64,000 nucleotides of DNA from Spiroplasma sp. (GTDB lineage Bacteria > Bacillota_I > Bacilli_A > Mycoplasmatales > VBWQ01), in contig JAVHXO010000001.1 in assembly GCA_031119525.1 (NCBI GenBank), positions 1 through 64,000 of the forward strand. Reading direction: 5' to 3'. The translations under genes and the position numbers were made by a program. Shown piece by piece: positions 30,210 to 42,714 of this stretch. The stretch's first letter is position 1, and every line of letters begins with the position of its first letter. The notes below the pieces were generated by a model. That model had not been told where the DNA came from. It did no database searches and saw only the letters and a list, made by a program, of their open reading frames with translations.

Positions 30210-31677
30210 TAATTATCAAAAACTTTCAATTGTTGAATTACATCAACTATTAGTTAGGGGTGAAATTAACCCCGAAGATTTAATTAGCGCAGCAATTAAA
30301 AGAATGAAAAAATTTAATCATCTTAATGCTGTTGTTAGTTCATTCCCAAAAGATGCGACAAAAAAAGCTAAAAATCTATCAGGTTGAACAGTTGCAACAG
30401 ATAACTTATTATTTGGTATTCCCTTTGTTTTAAAAGATAATATTGCCACAATTGGTCAAAAGACTACTGCTTGCTCAAATATTTTAGCTAATTTTATTCC
30501 TAATTATGATAGTACTGTTAATCGCTTATTAAAAGAAGTTCACGCAATTAATTTAGCAAAAACTGCTTTAGATGAATTGGGCATGGGTGGTGATGGTCTT
30601 TATGCCAATACTGGTTATGTTTATAACCCATGAAATGTTAAACATATTACTGGTGGTAGTTCTAGTGGTTCAGCAGCATTAGTTGCTGCTGGTGTTGTTC
30701 CTTTTTCGATTGGTACTGACACTGGTGATTCAATTCGTAAACCAGCCGCTTTTTGTGGAGTTATTGGTTATAAACCAACTTTTGGTTTAATTTCTCGGAA
30801 TGGTGTTTTTCCTTATGCGCCAAGTTTAGATACTGTGGGAATTTTAGCTAATCATGTGGCTGATGTTGCTATTGTCTTAGATACTTTAGTAAAAAAGGAC
30901 GATCAAGATGCAACTAGTATAACTAGCAATGAAAATAATTATTTTAAAAACTTAACTGATCAAGTTTCAGGATTAAAAGTAGCAGTTTTAAATTATGATT
31001 TTTACCATTGGAATAAATCAGTTAAAACTACTTTTGATCAATTAATGACCAAATTAACTAATTATCAAGTACAAGTTGATCATGTTAATTTTGATCATGA
31101 CTTATTGGCTGCTTTATTACCGGTGTATATGATTATTTCTTTTGCTGAAGCAACTAGCTGCCATGCAAGTTTGGATGGTATTAATTTTGGTGTTCGTAAA
31201 CCAGGAAAAAATTATCAAGAAACAATGATTAAAACTAGATCTTCTGGTTTTGGTAATGTTGTTAAACGACGTTATGTAATTGGTAGTTATGCTTTATCAG
31301 AAGGTCATCAAAAAGAATTATTTCTCAAAGCAAAAAAAGTTCGCCGTTTAATTGTCCAAGCATTAGAACAACTATTTGCTAAGTATGATGCTTTTATTGT
31401 TATGCCTTCAAGTAATCCAGCACCACCAATTAAAACGACCTTGAAAAAAACAATTACCCTACCAAAAAAACATGATTATGTTGAAGATTTATTATTATTA
31501 GCTAATTTCAATGGTTCACCATCAATTACAATTCCTTTAACTACTGTTGATGATCTACCAATTGGGATAACAATTAATGCTGCGCCATTCAAGGATCAAA
31601 TTGCTTTAAATTTGGCCCAATTTTTAAGTAATCAAATTAATTTTAAAAATAAGTTATTAGGTGAAGAAGATGAATAA
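30196..31677 (+). CDS. gatA: Glutamyl/aspartyl-tRNA amidotransferase subunit A
   Basis: Amidase-signature subunit that frees ammonia from glutamine to amidate misacylated Glu-tRNA-Gln. 493 residues. The Ser-cisSer-Lys triad is recognisable: the LKDN Lys near residue 80, GGSSSGS near 155 and the nucleophile Ser in GTDTGDSIRKPAAFCG near 180. In the last motif the family has DTGGS; here the Gly before the nucleophile is Asp, an unusual change. Tandem ATGs at 30196 and 30199 follow GGGTGG; either could be used. It overlaps gatC and gatB. Confidence 0.94.
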
Positions 31678-33112
31678 ATATCAAGTAACGATTGGGGTTG
31701 AAGTTCATATTGAACTAAAAACAAAAACTAAATGTTTTTCAAGTGGGCTTAATACTTTTGGTGCAAAACCAAACACCCAAGTGAATGAAATTGATTGTGG
31801 TTATCCAGGGACAATGCCCGTTTTAAATCAAGCTGTCGTTGTTAGTGCCATTAAATTAGCTACTGCTTTAAAAATGCAAATTGATCCGTTATTACGATTT
31901 GATCGAAAAAATTATTTTTATCCTGATCTGCCAAAAGGTTATCAAATTACCCAATATTATCATCCTTTTGGTCAAGATGGTCAACTATCAATTTTCGTTG
32001 ATCAAAAACCCTTTATTGTTAGTTTTGAACGAGTTCATATTGAAGAAGATACCGCAAAACAAATTCATGAAGGTAGTGCTACTTATTTAGATTATAACCG
32101 AGCGGGCATTCCCTTATTAGAGTTAGTCACAAAACCAGTTTTTAGTAATAGTCAACAAGTTGTTGCTTATATTCAAGCTTTACGAAGACTTTTAGTTGCT
32201 TTAGATATTAGCGATGCTGATATGAGCCAAGGTTCACTCCGTTGTGATTTAAATATTTCTTTAAAACCACTTGCTGCTAAAGTGTTAGGCACAAAAGTTG
32301 AAATTAAAAACCTTAATTCGTTGCACAATATTAATTTAGCAATTGAATTTGAAATAATCCGCCAAGCAACAATATTAAATAACAATCAAACAATTATTTC
32401 TCAAACGAGAAGGTTTGATGAAAAAACAAAAGAGACAGCTTTAATGCGTCAAAAAACTTCATCAATTGATTATAAATATTTCCGTGAACCTAATATTTTT
32501 CCAATCCAATTAGATCAACAATGAATAAATGAGATTATTGCTAATATGCCATTCTTACCTAATCAAATTGCTAATTATTTAAAAACCGAATTTAACTTAA
32601 CTGATCCTGAGATTAATATTTTATTAGCTCGCGAGGATTTACGATTAATTTACCAAGCAGTTGTGAAAGAAAATAATCTGCCAAAAGAATCAATTAATTA
32701 TCTTTTAGGGCCAGTATTAAAATATCTTAATCAAAATAATATTATTAATATTAACGATACAAGATTAAGTTTTCAACATCTATCGGAGTTAATTAAATTA
32801 ATTAACCAAGAAAAAGTTAATAATAAACAAAGTCAAAAAATTTTAACGACAATTTTTAATTCCAATGAAAATAGTCCCCAACAATTATTAACAATTTGGG
32901 ATGTTAAAATAATTAACAATCAACAAGAAATTAGTCAAATTATTGCTCAATTATTTCAGGAAAACCCAATGCGAGTTGATGAATACTTTACTAACCCTGT
33001 TAAAGCTAATAAATTTTTTATGGGTCAAATTATGAAACTTACTAAAGGTCAAGTTAATCCCAAAATTACCCAAGAATTAATTGATAAAATGATTCTTGAT
33101 TATAAGAAATAA
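31670..33112 (+). CDS. gatB: Glutamyl/aspartyl-tRNA amidotransferase subunit B
   Basis: Subunit that phosphorylates Glu-tRNA-Gln and transfers ammonia to it. Its 480 residues are the full family length. The N-terminus VTIGVEVHIELKTKTK, the DLPKGYQIT segment, the KNYFYPDLP and HIEEDTAK motifs and the C-terminal YqeY-like helical domain are all seen. ATG at 31670 overlaps the gatA stop by eight bases after GAAGAAG. Together with gatC and gatA it forms one operon. Because asnS is present, its likely role is Gln-tRNA synthesis, and no glnS is in the window. Confidence 0.96.
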
Positions 33113-33140
33113 AAAATTCAGTTTGATAACTGAATTTTTT
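33111..33140. terminator. Intrinsic terminator after gatB
   Basis: AAAAATTCAGTT / AACTGAATTTTT with a four-base loop directly after the gatB stop. It also faces the end of the repeat-protein gene on minus. Confidence 0.85.
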
Positions 33141-33175
33141 ATTAGTTTATTAATGATAATTTAATCAATTAGCAA

Positions 33176-36100
33176 TTATTTATTAATTTTAATTTTTAAA
33201 TTAGTTGTTTGATTTTTCATTGTATCATAATTGTAATTAATTTTAGCTTCAACAACACCAACTTGTTCAAATTTCTTTCAAGCATTATTAACAGTAATTG
33301 AAAGTAATTCAAATAAATCAACGGAAAACATATCTTTAATGCCATCAGATAAAGCTTCTTTAATAAATTGTGGGTTAACTCACGGTTTAATATTATCAGT
33401 TGTTGCGCCAACTTTGACAGAAATTTGGTAAGTTTTATGGTTGATAGCATTAGTAATTTTTTCATCTTCAATGTTTGGTAGAACTTTGATTGCTAAATTA
33501 GTTGTTTGATTTTTATATTTTTCATAATTGTAATTAATTTTAGCATTAATTGTTTCTGCTTCATTAAAAGCTTTTTCAGTAAAATCGTTGATTGTGATTG
33601 AAATTAAACTAAAGAAAGTAGGTTTAAAGACTTGTTTGAATTCATCAGTTAATTGTTCTTTAATGAAATCACCAGTAATTAATGGTTTTAGATCAGAAAT
33701 TTTTGCTGGTACTCTCGTTTCAATTTGATAGTTTGATTGATTAATTTTATCGGCAACTTGTGCTTCATTAATGCTCGTAATGAAGGTTAAATTAGTTGTT
33801 TGATTATTAATTGCGCCATAATTATAACTAATTTTACCAAGATAATTTCCCGGTTTGGCAAAAGCATAATTTACATTACCATTAACACTAATGGCAATTA
33901 AGCGAAATGAATTAATATTAAATTCTTCTTTAATATCAACGGACAACTTTTCTTTCATAAATTGTTCATTAATTAAAATTTTAAGGTTATTAGTTGTTGA
34001 TCCAACTTGATTTTCAATAAGATAATTTGCTTTATTAATTGCTGCAGTAACTTTTTCATCATTAAGATTAGCACTCGTTTTAATTGTTAAATTAGTTTTT
34101 TGGTTCGTAATTAAACCATAATCATAGTAAATCTTAGCACTATAAGTACCAGTTTTATCAAAGTGATAACTTAAATCGTTACCAACAGCAATTGAGATTA
34201 CTTTGAATAAACTAATATTAAATGATGTTTTTGTTTCACCAGTTAATTTTTCGGTAATAAATTCTTCGGTAATTAATGGTTTTAAACTATTAGTTGTTGA
34301 CCCCGTTTGATTGCTAATTAAGTAAATTGCTTTGTTAATTGCCTCAGCTATTTCTTTATGGCTAATACCTGTTAATTCAATTTTTAAATTAGTTTCTTGG
34401 TTGGTAATTAAATCATAGTCATAATTAACTTTAGCATTAACTTCACCACGTTTAATCAAATCACTATCTTGTAATTCTTCACCCTTAATGGTAATTTTAT
34501 TAAATTTATATAACTTACTATTTAATGCATAACGATATGCATTGCCACTAAGATTTGTTTTAATGAACTCACCAGTTGTTAAAACACTAATACTTTTTCC
34601 TGGGCTATTAACTTTTGTCGTAATTTTGTAAATTGTATTATTAATTGCCTCAACAATTTGTTGACTAGTTGCTGTGATTCTAATTAATAAATTAGTTTTT
34701 TGATTTGGCATTGAACCATAATCATAATTAATTTTTGCTTCATATACTTGGGCAATTTGAAAATCTTTGATTGTTCAATCATGATTAGTATAATCAAGAA
34801 TTTTGACAAATTTAAATAATTTATTTTTGAAATGTTTAGCAAATTCACCAGATAATTGTTTCTTAATGAAATCAGGTGTAATTAAATTATTAAGATCGGT
34901 AATTGAACTGTTAATCGGAATACTTTTATCGTAAACAATTTTCTTGATGGCTGTAGCAATTTGTTCATCACTAACTGACAGATCAAGGGTGAAAATTGTT
35001 TCTTGATTTTTAATTTTCCCATAATCATAAACAATTTTAGCATTAAGAGTTTTAGCTGTTAATAAGTCACTATCTTTTAAAGTATGACCGGCAATGGTAA
35101 TCTTTTTAAATTTAAATTGACGTAAATTAAAGTTGCGAGCAATTTCACCACTTAAATTATTACTAATATAAACGCCAGTAATTAATTCATTAATGCTTTT
35201 GGCACTACGATTAATTGTTGTTGCCATTTCGTATTTTGTTGCTTTAATTGTTTCAACAATTTGTTGATCACTAGCAACGACATCAATGATTAAATTCATG
35301 GTTTGATTTTTGAGAACACCATAGTTATAACTAATTTTGGCACCAATTGTTCTAGCAACCAATAAATCAGTATTTTTTAAATCAACATCATTGATGGTAA
35401 TTTTGTTAAATTTAAATAATTTAATATCAAATGCTTTTTTTATTTCAGAAGGGAATTCTGCAACAATCGCATCATTATTAAATAATTCCATAATATTACT
35501 AATTTTACTGTTAATTGTAATTGAGATTTGATATTTAATCTTACTAATTGCTGCAACAGTTTCTTTTTGGCTAACACCAGTTAATTTAATTGCTAAATTA
35601 GTTTCTTGATTTTTAATTCGCGCATAATCATAACTAATTTTAACTTTAACTGTTCCAGGATTAACTAAGTCGTCATCTTTTAAATCACTACCATTATTGA
35701 TAATTTTGTGGAAGTTAAAAGCATTAATATCAAATGGTTTCGCAATCTCATGACTTAATTCATTTTTAATGAAATTACCAGTAATTAAAGCACTAATATT
35801 TTTAGCATGACTATCAACTGGAGTTATAATTTCATACCTTGTTTCATTAATTGCATTAACAGTTTGCTTTTGGCTTACTCCTGTTAGTTTCAGGGTTAAA
35901 TTAGCTCTTTGATTTTTAATTTTAGCGTAATCATAATTAATTACCCCATAAATTGTTTTTGGTGTTGTTAAATCACGATCTTGCAGATCAAGATCATTAA
36001 TGGTAATTTTATGGCAAGCAAAAGAACTAATGTTAAAAGCTTTAGCAATTTCACCATTTAAATTACTTTTAATGAAATTACCTGTAATTAAAGCACTAAT

Positions 36101-38638
36101 ATTTTTAGTTGTACTATCAACTTTTGTTGTTAATTGATAATCAATTTTTTTAATTATGTTAGCAATTTGATCATCGCCAACTTTTAATTCAATTTTTAAA
36201 TTAGTTTCTTGGTTAAGAATTGAACCATAATCATAATTAATTTTAGCAGTAAGCGGTTTTGCTGCTGCTAAATCACTTTCTTTTAAATTATGACCAGCAA
36301 CAGTAATTTTTCTAAAATTAAATGCTTTTGGATTGAAAGCCTTGGCAATTTCCCCCATTAATTTATTAACAATAAATTGTTCAGTGATAATATCATTAAT
36401 TTTTTCAATTTTATTATTAACAGTACTAAAAATTTTTAATTCATCTTTTGGACTATTAATAGCATCAACAATTTGTTTATCACTAACAACAGTTTTAATT
36501 GTCAAGTTAGTTTCACGGTTAACAACAGTATCGTAGTTATAATTAATTGTTGTATTAATAATTCCGGCTGTTGTTAAATCACTATCACTTAAATTATCAC
36601 CACTAACTGCTATTTTGTTAAATTTGAAAAATTTTGGATTAAATTCTTGGGCAATATCGCCTGTTAGTTGTTCTTTAATAAAATCACCGTTAATTATCTT
36701 AGCAAAACTGTTAGCTTTAGTATTAATCGTTGTGGTAATTCGATAATGAATTTTATTAATAACATCACTAATTTGTTGTTTACTAATGCCAGTTAATTTA
36801 ATGATTAAAGTAGTTTTTTGGTTTTTGATTGCCCCATAGTTAAAATTAATTTCAACCGCCAATGTTTCAGGAACCATTAAATCACTATTTGTTAAATCTT
36901 TGTCATTAATGGTAATTTTTTGGAAGATAAAACTTTTAATATCAAAGTATTTAGCAAACTCACCGGTCAATTGTTTTTTAATAAATTCTGGATTAATTAA
37001 ATCACTAATACTTTTAGCTTCACTATCAACTTTAGTGATAATTTGATAATTTCCTTTTTTAATTGCCTCAACAATTTGCTGTTGACTGACTGTTAATTCA
37101 ATTTTTAAATTAGTTTCTTGGCCAGCAATTTTACCATAACGATAATTAATTTTAGCATTCAGGATTTTAGCAGTTTTTAAATCACTATTTGTTAAATTAT
37201 GACCAGCAATTGTGATGATATTAAATTTAAATAATTTTGGATCATATGCTTTAGCAATTTCACCACTTAATTTTGCGCCCATAAAATCACTAGTAATTAA
37301 ATCGCCAACAGCAGTATTTTTTGTATTGATTGGGGTTGTGATTTGATAATCGATTTTTTTAATTTCTTCAACAACTTGTTCTTTACTTACTGTTAATTTA
37401 ATTTTTAAGTTTGCTTCTTGGTTGATGATTGTATCATAATCATAGTTAACTTTAGCTTCAATTGTTTTAGTTAAAAATAAATCATTATCTTTTAGATTAA
37501 CATTTTTGAGTGTCAATTTTTTGAACTTGAATGATTTGGGATTAAAAGCTTTAGCAATTTCACCAGTTAATTGTTTTTTAATAAATTTTGCATTAATTAA
37601 ACTGTTTATCCTATTAACTTTAGTTTTAATTTCCGTTTTTATTTCATAATTTGTTTTATTAATAACATCAATAACTTGTTGTTTACCAATTCCTGTTAAA
37701 GTAATTGTCAAATTAGTACTTTGATTTTTAATTGCACCATAATTAAAATTAATTTTAACATTAAGTGTCCCATCTTTGCTTAAATCATTTTCTGTTAAAT
37801 CTTTACCATTGACGATAATTTTTTGGAAGATAAAAGATTTTGCCTTGAAGGCTTTAGCAATTTCACCAGTTAATTGTCGGACAATAAAATTTCCTTTCAT
37901 TAAAGCATTAATATTTTTTACTTGATTATCAACCAAGGTTGATATTTTATAGTTTTTTTCTTTAATTTCTTCAATAATTTGTTGATCACTAACAGCAAGT
38001 TTAATTGTTAAATGGGTTTCTTGGTTTTTCATTTGTCCATAATCATAATTAATTTTAGTAATAATTGTCCCATTTTGAATTAAATCATTATATCGTAAAG
38101 GTTGGTTATTAATTATGATCTGGTTAAAATGAAATGATTTAAGATCAAAAGCATTTTTAAAATCATTTGGTAGTTTTTCTTTAATAAAATTACCTGTAAT
38201 TAAATCATTAATACTTTGTTCAGTACTATAACTAATAGTTTGAATTTGATATTCACTTTTATTAATTGAATTAACAATTTGTTGATCACTAACTGTTAGT
38301 TCAATTAATAAGTTTGTTTTTTGTCGTTTGATGGTACCATAGTGATAATTAACTTTAGCTTTGATACTGCCATTTTCAATCAAGTGATGATCTTGAAGTG
38401 GTTTATCATTAACAGTTATTTTTAAAAATTTGAATGAACCAATATTGAACATCTTATTGATTTTATTATTTAATTTTGACTGAATAAATTTTCAATTAAT
38501 TAATTCATCAATGTTTTTTGATTCAACACCAGCTGCAGTTTTTATTTTATAGTTTGCTTGATTAATTCCTCGCACAATTTCTTTTTCATTGGCGATTAAA
38601 TTAGCCCCTGCTTTTTCTTTAGTAGTTTTACCTTTCAT
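33176..38638 (-). CDS. Giant repeat protein, 1820 aa (18 repeats)
   Basis: One uninterrupted frame under code 4. It consists of 18 tandem units of about 100 residues with almost nothing else. Each unit runs: helix QQIVxAINK, strand YxI, helix ITxxFIKxxL then GEIxxAF, strand FKFxKITI, loop LxDxDL, hairpin AKINYDYGxIxNQxTNLxIKLT. Units 15-18 lack the LxDxDL loop and form a subtype; unit 13 has an aberrant loop. No signal peptide or membrane helix is visible at the N-terminus, unlike its relatives. The start ATG follows a GGGGGG; an in-frame ATG six codons earlier is possible. No known family is recognised. Confidence 0.88.
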
Positions 38639-38778
38639 ACTATATATGCCCCCCATTTATTTTTAGTACTAAAAATAATTTTTTTTCAATATCCTCTTTT
38701 TTTTATTATACATTTTTTTATTTTTAAGTTATTAATTAAACACTTATAAAGTGTTTTTTATGACGATAAAAATAATAA

Positions 38779-38809
38779 AAAAACTTCAATTTGTTAAATT
38801 GAAGTTTTT
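38779..38809 (-). terminator. Intrinsic terminator of the six-repeat gene
   Basis: AAAACTTCAATTT / AAATTGAAGTTTT with a three-base loop, 20 bases after the stop of the upstream repeat gene. It makes the giant gene a separate transcription unit. Confidence 0.85.
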
Positions 38810-38829
38810 AGTTTTTTACTTATTAAGGA

Positions 38830-40842
38830 TTAAAAGAAAGAAAAATTTCAAATTATATGCCCAAGTTCTTCAAGAACAAAAGATTGATTTTTAATTTGGT
38901 TAAAATCATATTTGAAAGTTACATTTTTCAAATAAAATCTCTCTTTTAAATCTTCTTCAGTTAGTTCTTGACCATTTTCTTTAATAATTTTAGTGATTAT
39001 CATATATTTTTTGATTCGTTCTTGGATATCTGGTTCTTGTTCTGTATAGAAACGTTCCTTAAATTCTGCTTTTAGTTGTTGAAGACGATTAGTAGCACTA
39101 TGACTCGTCATAAAATTTCACATATATCAACCTGTATTATTAATTTGATCAACAATTTGTTGATCACTATAAATTGGAGTAAGGTTAATTGTTAATTGGC
39201 AACTATATGAAATCGCAAAACCATAATTATATATAAGTTTTAAATTAAGAATACCAGATATTGCTAAATCTTGGTCTGTTAGTGCTTGATTAGTTTTTAG
39301 ATTAATAATCGCTTGCTTGGTAAATAAGTTAGAGTCGAAGGCATTTTGTATGTTCGTAGGTAATTTAGCTTTAATGAAATCGCTAGTAATTAATGCGCTA
39401 AGTTCTTGATATTTTTTGCCAGCACTAGTTTCAATTTGGTAAGTTTGGTTACTGATTGCTTCAGCAATTTGTTGATGATTTATGGTAATAGTAATTATTA
39501 AAATAGTTTCTTGGTTTACCATTGAACCATAATCATAGTTAATTTTAGTAGTAATTGTTTGTGCTTTTGTCAAATCACTATCTTGTAAATTACGGCCATT
39601 AATGGTAATTTGATTAAATTTAAATAATGCTGAATTAAAGGCATTTTTTATTTCACTATTTAGCCTTTCTTTAATAAAGTTACTAGTAATTAAAAGATTA
39701 ATATTTTTTACTTGATTATTAAATTCAGTATTTATTTGGTAATTTGTTTGGTTAATGGCATTAACAATTTGTTTGTTATCAATGCCAGTAACTTTAATTG
39801 TTAAAGTAGTTGTTTGATTGGTAATTGAGCCATAGTTGTAGGCAATTAAAGTATAAATTATTCCTGATGTTGTTAAATCACGATCTTGCAATTTTCGATT
39901 ATCAATCGTAATTTCTTTAAATTGGAATCAATTATTAGCAAAAGCTTTAGCAATCTCACCAGTTAATTTTTCTTTAATGAAGTTACTAGTAATTTTGATT
40001 TGATTAGCAAAACTATTAACGGCAACTTCAATTTGATAACTTGTTTGATTAATTGCTTTAACAATTTGTTGATCATCAATGCCAGTAACTTCAATTGCTA
40101 AACTAGTTGTTTGATTGGTAATTGAGCCATAGTTGTAGGCAATTAAAGTATAAATTATTCCTGATGTTGTTAAATCACGATCTTGTAATTTTCGATTACC
40201 AATCCTAATTTCTTTAAATTGGAATAATTTACCATCAAAAACAGTTTTAATTTCTTCATTTAATTGCTCCTTAATAAAATCACTAGTAATTTTGATTTCA
40301 CCAGCAAGGCTATTAACAGCAGTTGTTATTTGATAATTAAGTTTATTAATGACGTTAACAATTTGTTGATCATCAATGCCATCAATTTTGATTGTTAAAG
40401 TGGTATTTTGATTGGTAATGCTATCGTAATTGTAATTAATTTGGGTAATTATTGTTCCAAGTTGGTTTAAGTCACTATTTTTTAATTTTTGATTACCAAT
40501 CGTAATTTGATTGAATTTAAATAAATCCCGCTTAAAAATTGTTTTGATTTCAGTTTTTAATTGTTCTTCAATGAATTCTGAGTTGATTTGATTATTAACA
40601 TCAACAACATCACTATCAATTTGAACGGTTAATTGATAATTTGCTGTAGCAATTGCGTCAACCACATCTTGATCGTTAGTTGGCGATTCTTCAATTATTG
40701 GTTGGTTATTATTATGAGTAGTATAATAAACTGCTAAGCCAGCACCAGCACCAAGCACGATAATTCCTAAGGTGATAGCGTAAATTTTTCAATTTTTATA
40801 TATTTTTTTTGATTCATTTTGATATTTCGACAAAATAGCCAT
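38830..40842 (-). CDS. Membrane-anchored repeat protein, 670 aa (6 repeats)
   Basis: The N-terminus has a basic segment KKIYKNWKIY and one membrane helix (ITLGIIVLGAGAGLAVYY), consistent with an N-in, C-out anchor. Five full units of the 100-residue repeat follow, then a degenerate sixth (TKIIKENGQELTEEDL, FKYDFNQIKNQSF) ending WNFSFF. Units 2 and 3 share an 82-base identical stretch, a mark of recent unit duplication. It has no Cys and no lipobox. Start ATG follows AGGAAAAATAAT. TGA codons are Trp. Function unknown; probably surface-exposed. Confidence 0.85.
39807..39888 (-). repeat. 82-bp identical block, copy 1
   Basis: Identical to 40104-40185; the offset of 297 bases equals 99 codons, one repeat unit of the six-repeat protein. 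Confidence 0.92.
40104..40185 (-). repeat. 82-bp identical block, copy 2
   Basis: Second copy of the 39807-39888 block, in frame in the preceding repeat unit. Confidence 0.92.
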
Positions 40843-41042
40843 ATTATTTTTCCTAAATCCCTTTCTTTAGTATTCTTTAATTATTTTTTATCCTGTTAAC
40901 AAAAAATAAGTGAATTGCCTCACTCTATTAATGTATTTCCTATTATCCCTTTTTAAAATACAAACGTAACTATTATCCTTGTAGTGTATTATACCAAAGA
41001 TGAAATGAATCAAAAAAAATATTTTCACCAAATTTATCAAAT

Positions 41043-41072
41043 AAAAAACTAACGAATTATCGTTAGTTTTTT
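41043..41072. terminator. Intrinsic terminator of the frameshifted repeat gene
   Basis: AAAAAACTAACG / CGTTAGTTTTTT around ATAATT or its complement, about 57 bases after the stop on minus; symmetric. Confidence 0.85.
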
Positions 41073-41128
41073 AAATTTTCAATTAAATAATTAATCAAAA
41101 AGTTTAAATTTAATAATAATTAAACTTT

Positions 41129-42525
41129 TTAGTTACTGATTACTTTAATTTTTAAATTAGTTTCTTGGTTAAGAATTTCATCATAACTATAATTAATCTT
41201 AGCATCAATTATTTGAACTTTGGTTAAATCTTGATTTTGCAATTTAACACCATTAACAGTAATTTTATTAAATAAAAACTTATCTTGGTCAAAATATTTT
41301 TCAATTGTCCCAACTAGTTGTGCCTTAATAAAATTACCTGTAATTTTAGTTTCAATGTCTATTGCTTGATCATTTACTAGTTGCTCTACTTGATAGGTTG
41401 TTTCATTGATTGCGTCAACAACAAGTTGTTGACTAAAAGCAACTTTAATTATTAAATTAGTTTTTTGATTAAGAATTGTTCCATAATTATAGTTAATTTT
41501 TGTTTCAATTATTTTACCTAATGTTAATGAAGATATTGATAAATCTTCATCTTCTAAATTTCGATCATTAATGGTAATTCTTTTTAATTTAAAGGCATCT
41601 GGTTTAAAAATTTCAGCAATTTCAGGATTTAATTGTACTTTAATAAAATTGTTGCTAATTAATTGTTCAATTTTTCTAACAGTAACTTCAATTGTTTCTA
41701 AGGTGAAAGTTATCCTGTTGATTTCATCAACAATTTGTTGTTCAGCTGTGGTAACAATAATTTTTAAGTTAGTTAAATTACCACTAATTTTTCCATACTT
41801 ATATTTAATTTGAGTTTCAAGTTCTCCGATAGTTGTTAAATCACGATCTTGTAAATTCCGACCATTAAGTATTAAACCTTCAATTTCAAAGATATTTGCA
41901 TTAAAAGCTTCACCAATTTCATCATTTAATTGTTCAGCAATAAAATCCCCCGTAATTTTAGCTTGAATATTTCGTACTTGATCATTCACTAGTTGTTGTA
42001 CTTGATAACTTGCTTCGTTAATTGCATTAACAATTTCTTTTTCGTTAACAATAATCTTAATTGTTAATTTCGTTGTTTGATTAATAATTGCACCATAATC
42101 ATAATTAATTAAAGCATTGATTGTTTTAACATTTAACAATTCATCATCAGTCAATATTGTCCCATCAGAATTACTAATTTGTTTAAGATTAAACAACTGA
42201 TCATTAAATTGACTTTTCGTATTTTTACTCAATTGATTTTTAATAAAACTAGAATTAATATCTTCTTTTAATTGTTCAATTGTTGTTTTAATAGCAATTG
42301 TTTTTTGGTAATTTTTTTGATTAATTGCATCAACAATCTCTTGTTCAGTTAGGACTGTGATATTGTACCAGGATTATTAGCTTCAAGACCATAGTAAATT
42401 CCTAATCCAGTACCAGTAACAACTATGATAGTGCCCAATGAGATAGTATAAAATTTTCAATTTTTATATAATTTTTTTGGTTTCTTTTTCTCTAAAATAA
42501 TTTCATTTTTTAATAAATCTGTCAT
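41129..42525 (-). pseudogene. Four-repeat membrane protein gene, frameshifted after the anchor
   Basis: ATG at 42525 (after AAAAGGTGAAAAA) opens a 58-codon frame coding LYKNWKFYTISLG and one membrane helix, stopping at TAA 42349. The repeats continue in another frame from about 42378 down to TAA at 41129, four units of the same repeat. The paralogue at 45497-46873 has the same anchor and repeats in one frame, so a one-base loss (or a two-base gain) between about 42349 and 42379 broke this copy. A sequencing error or programmed frameshifting cannot be excluded; no slippery run is obvious there. Confidence 0.8.
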
Positions 42526-42681
42526 TTTTTCACCTTTTTTCGATTTCACTTTAACTAAAAAGTTAATCTTCTTCCTTTCTATTATTAATATTAATAATTA
42601 TAATAGGTTCCCTGTATCCCATTTTTATTATACATCTTTAAAAAACCAAAAAAAGCAGTATTATTTTTTAATCTCAATAAA

Positions 42682-42714
42682 AAAGTTATTTAATGTTAAT
42701 CATTAAATAACTTT
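42682..42714 (-). terminator. Intrinsic terminator of the P-type ATPase gene
   Basis: AAAGTTATTTAATG / CATTAAATAACTTT with a five-base loop, then a T run on minus. Its first bases overlap the stop codon. Confidence 0.85.
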
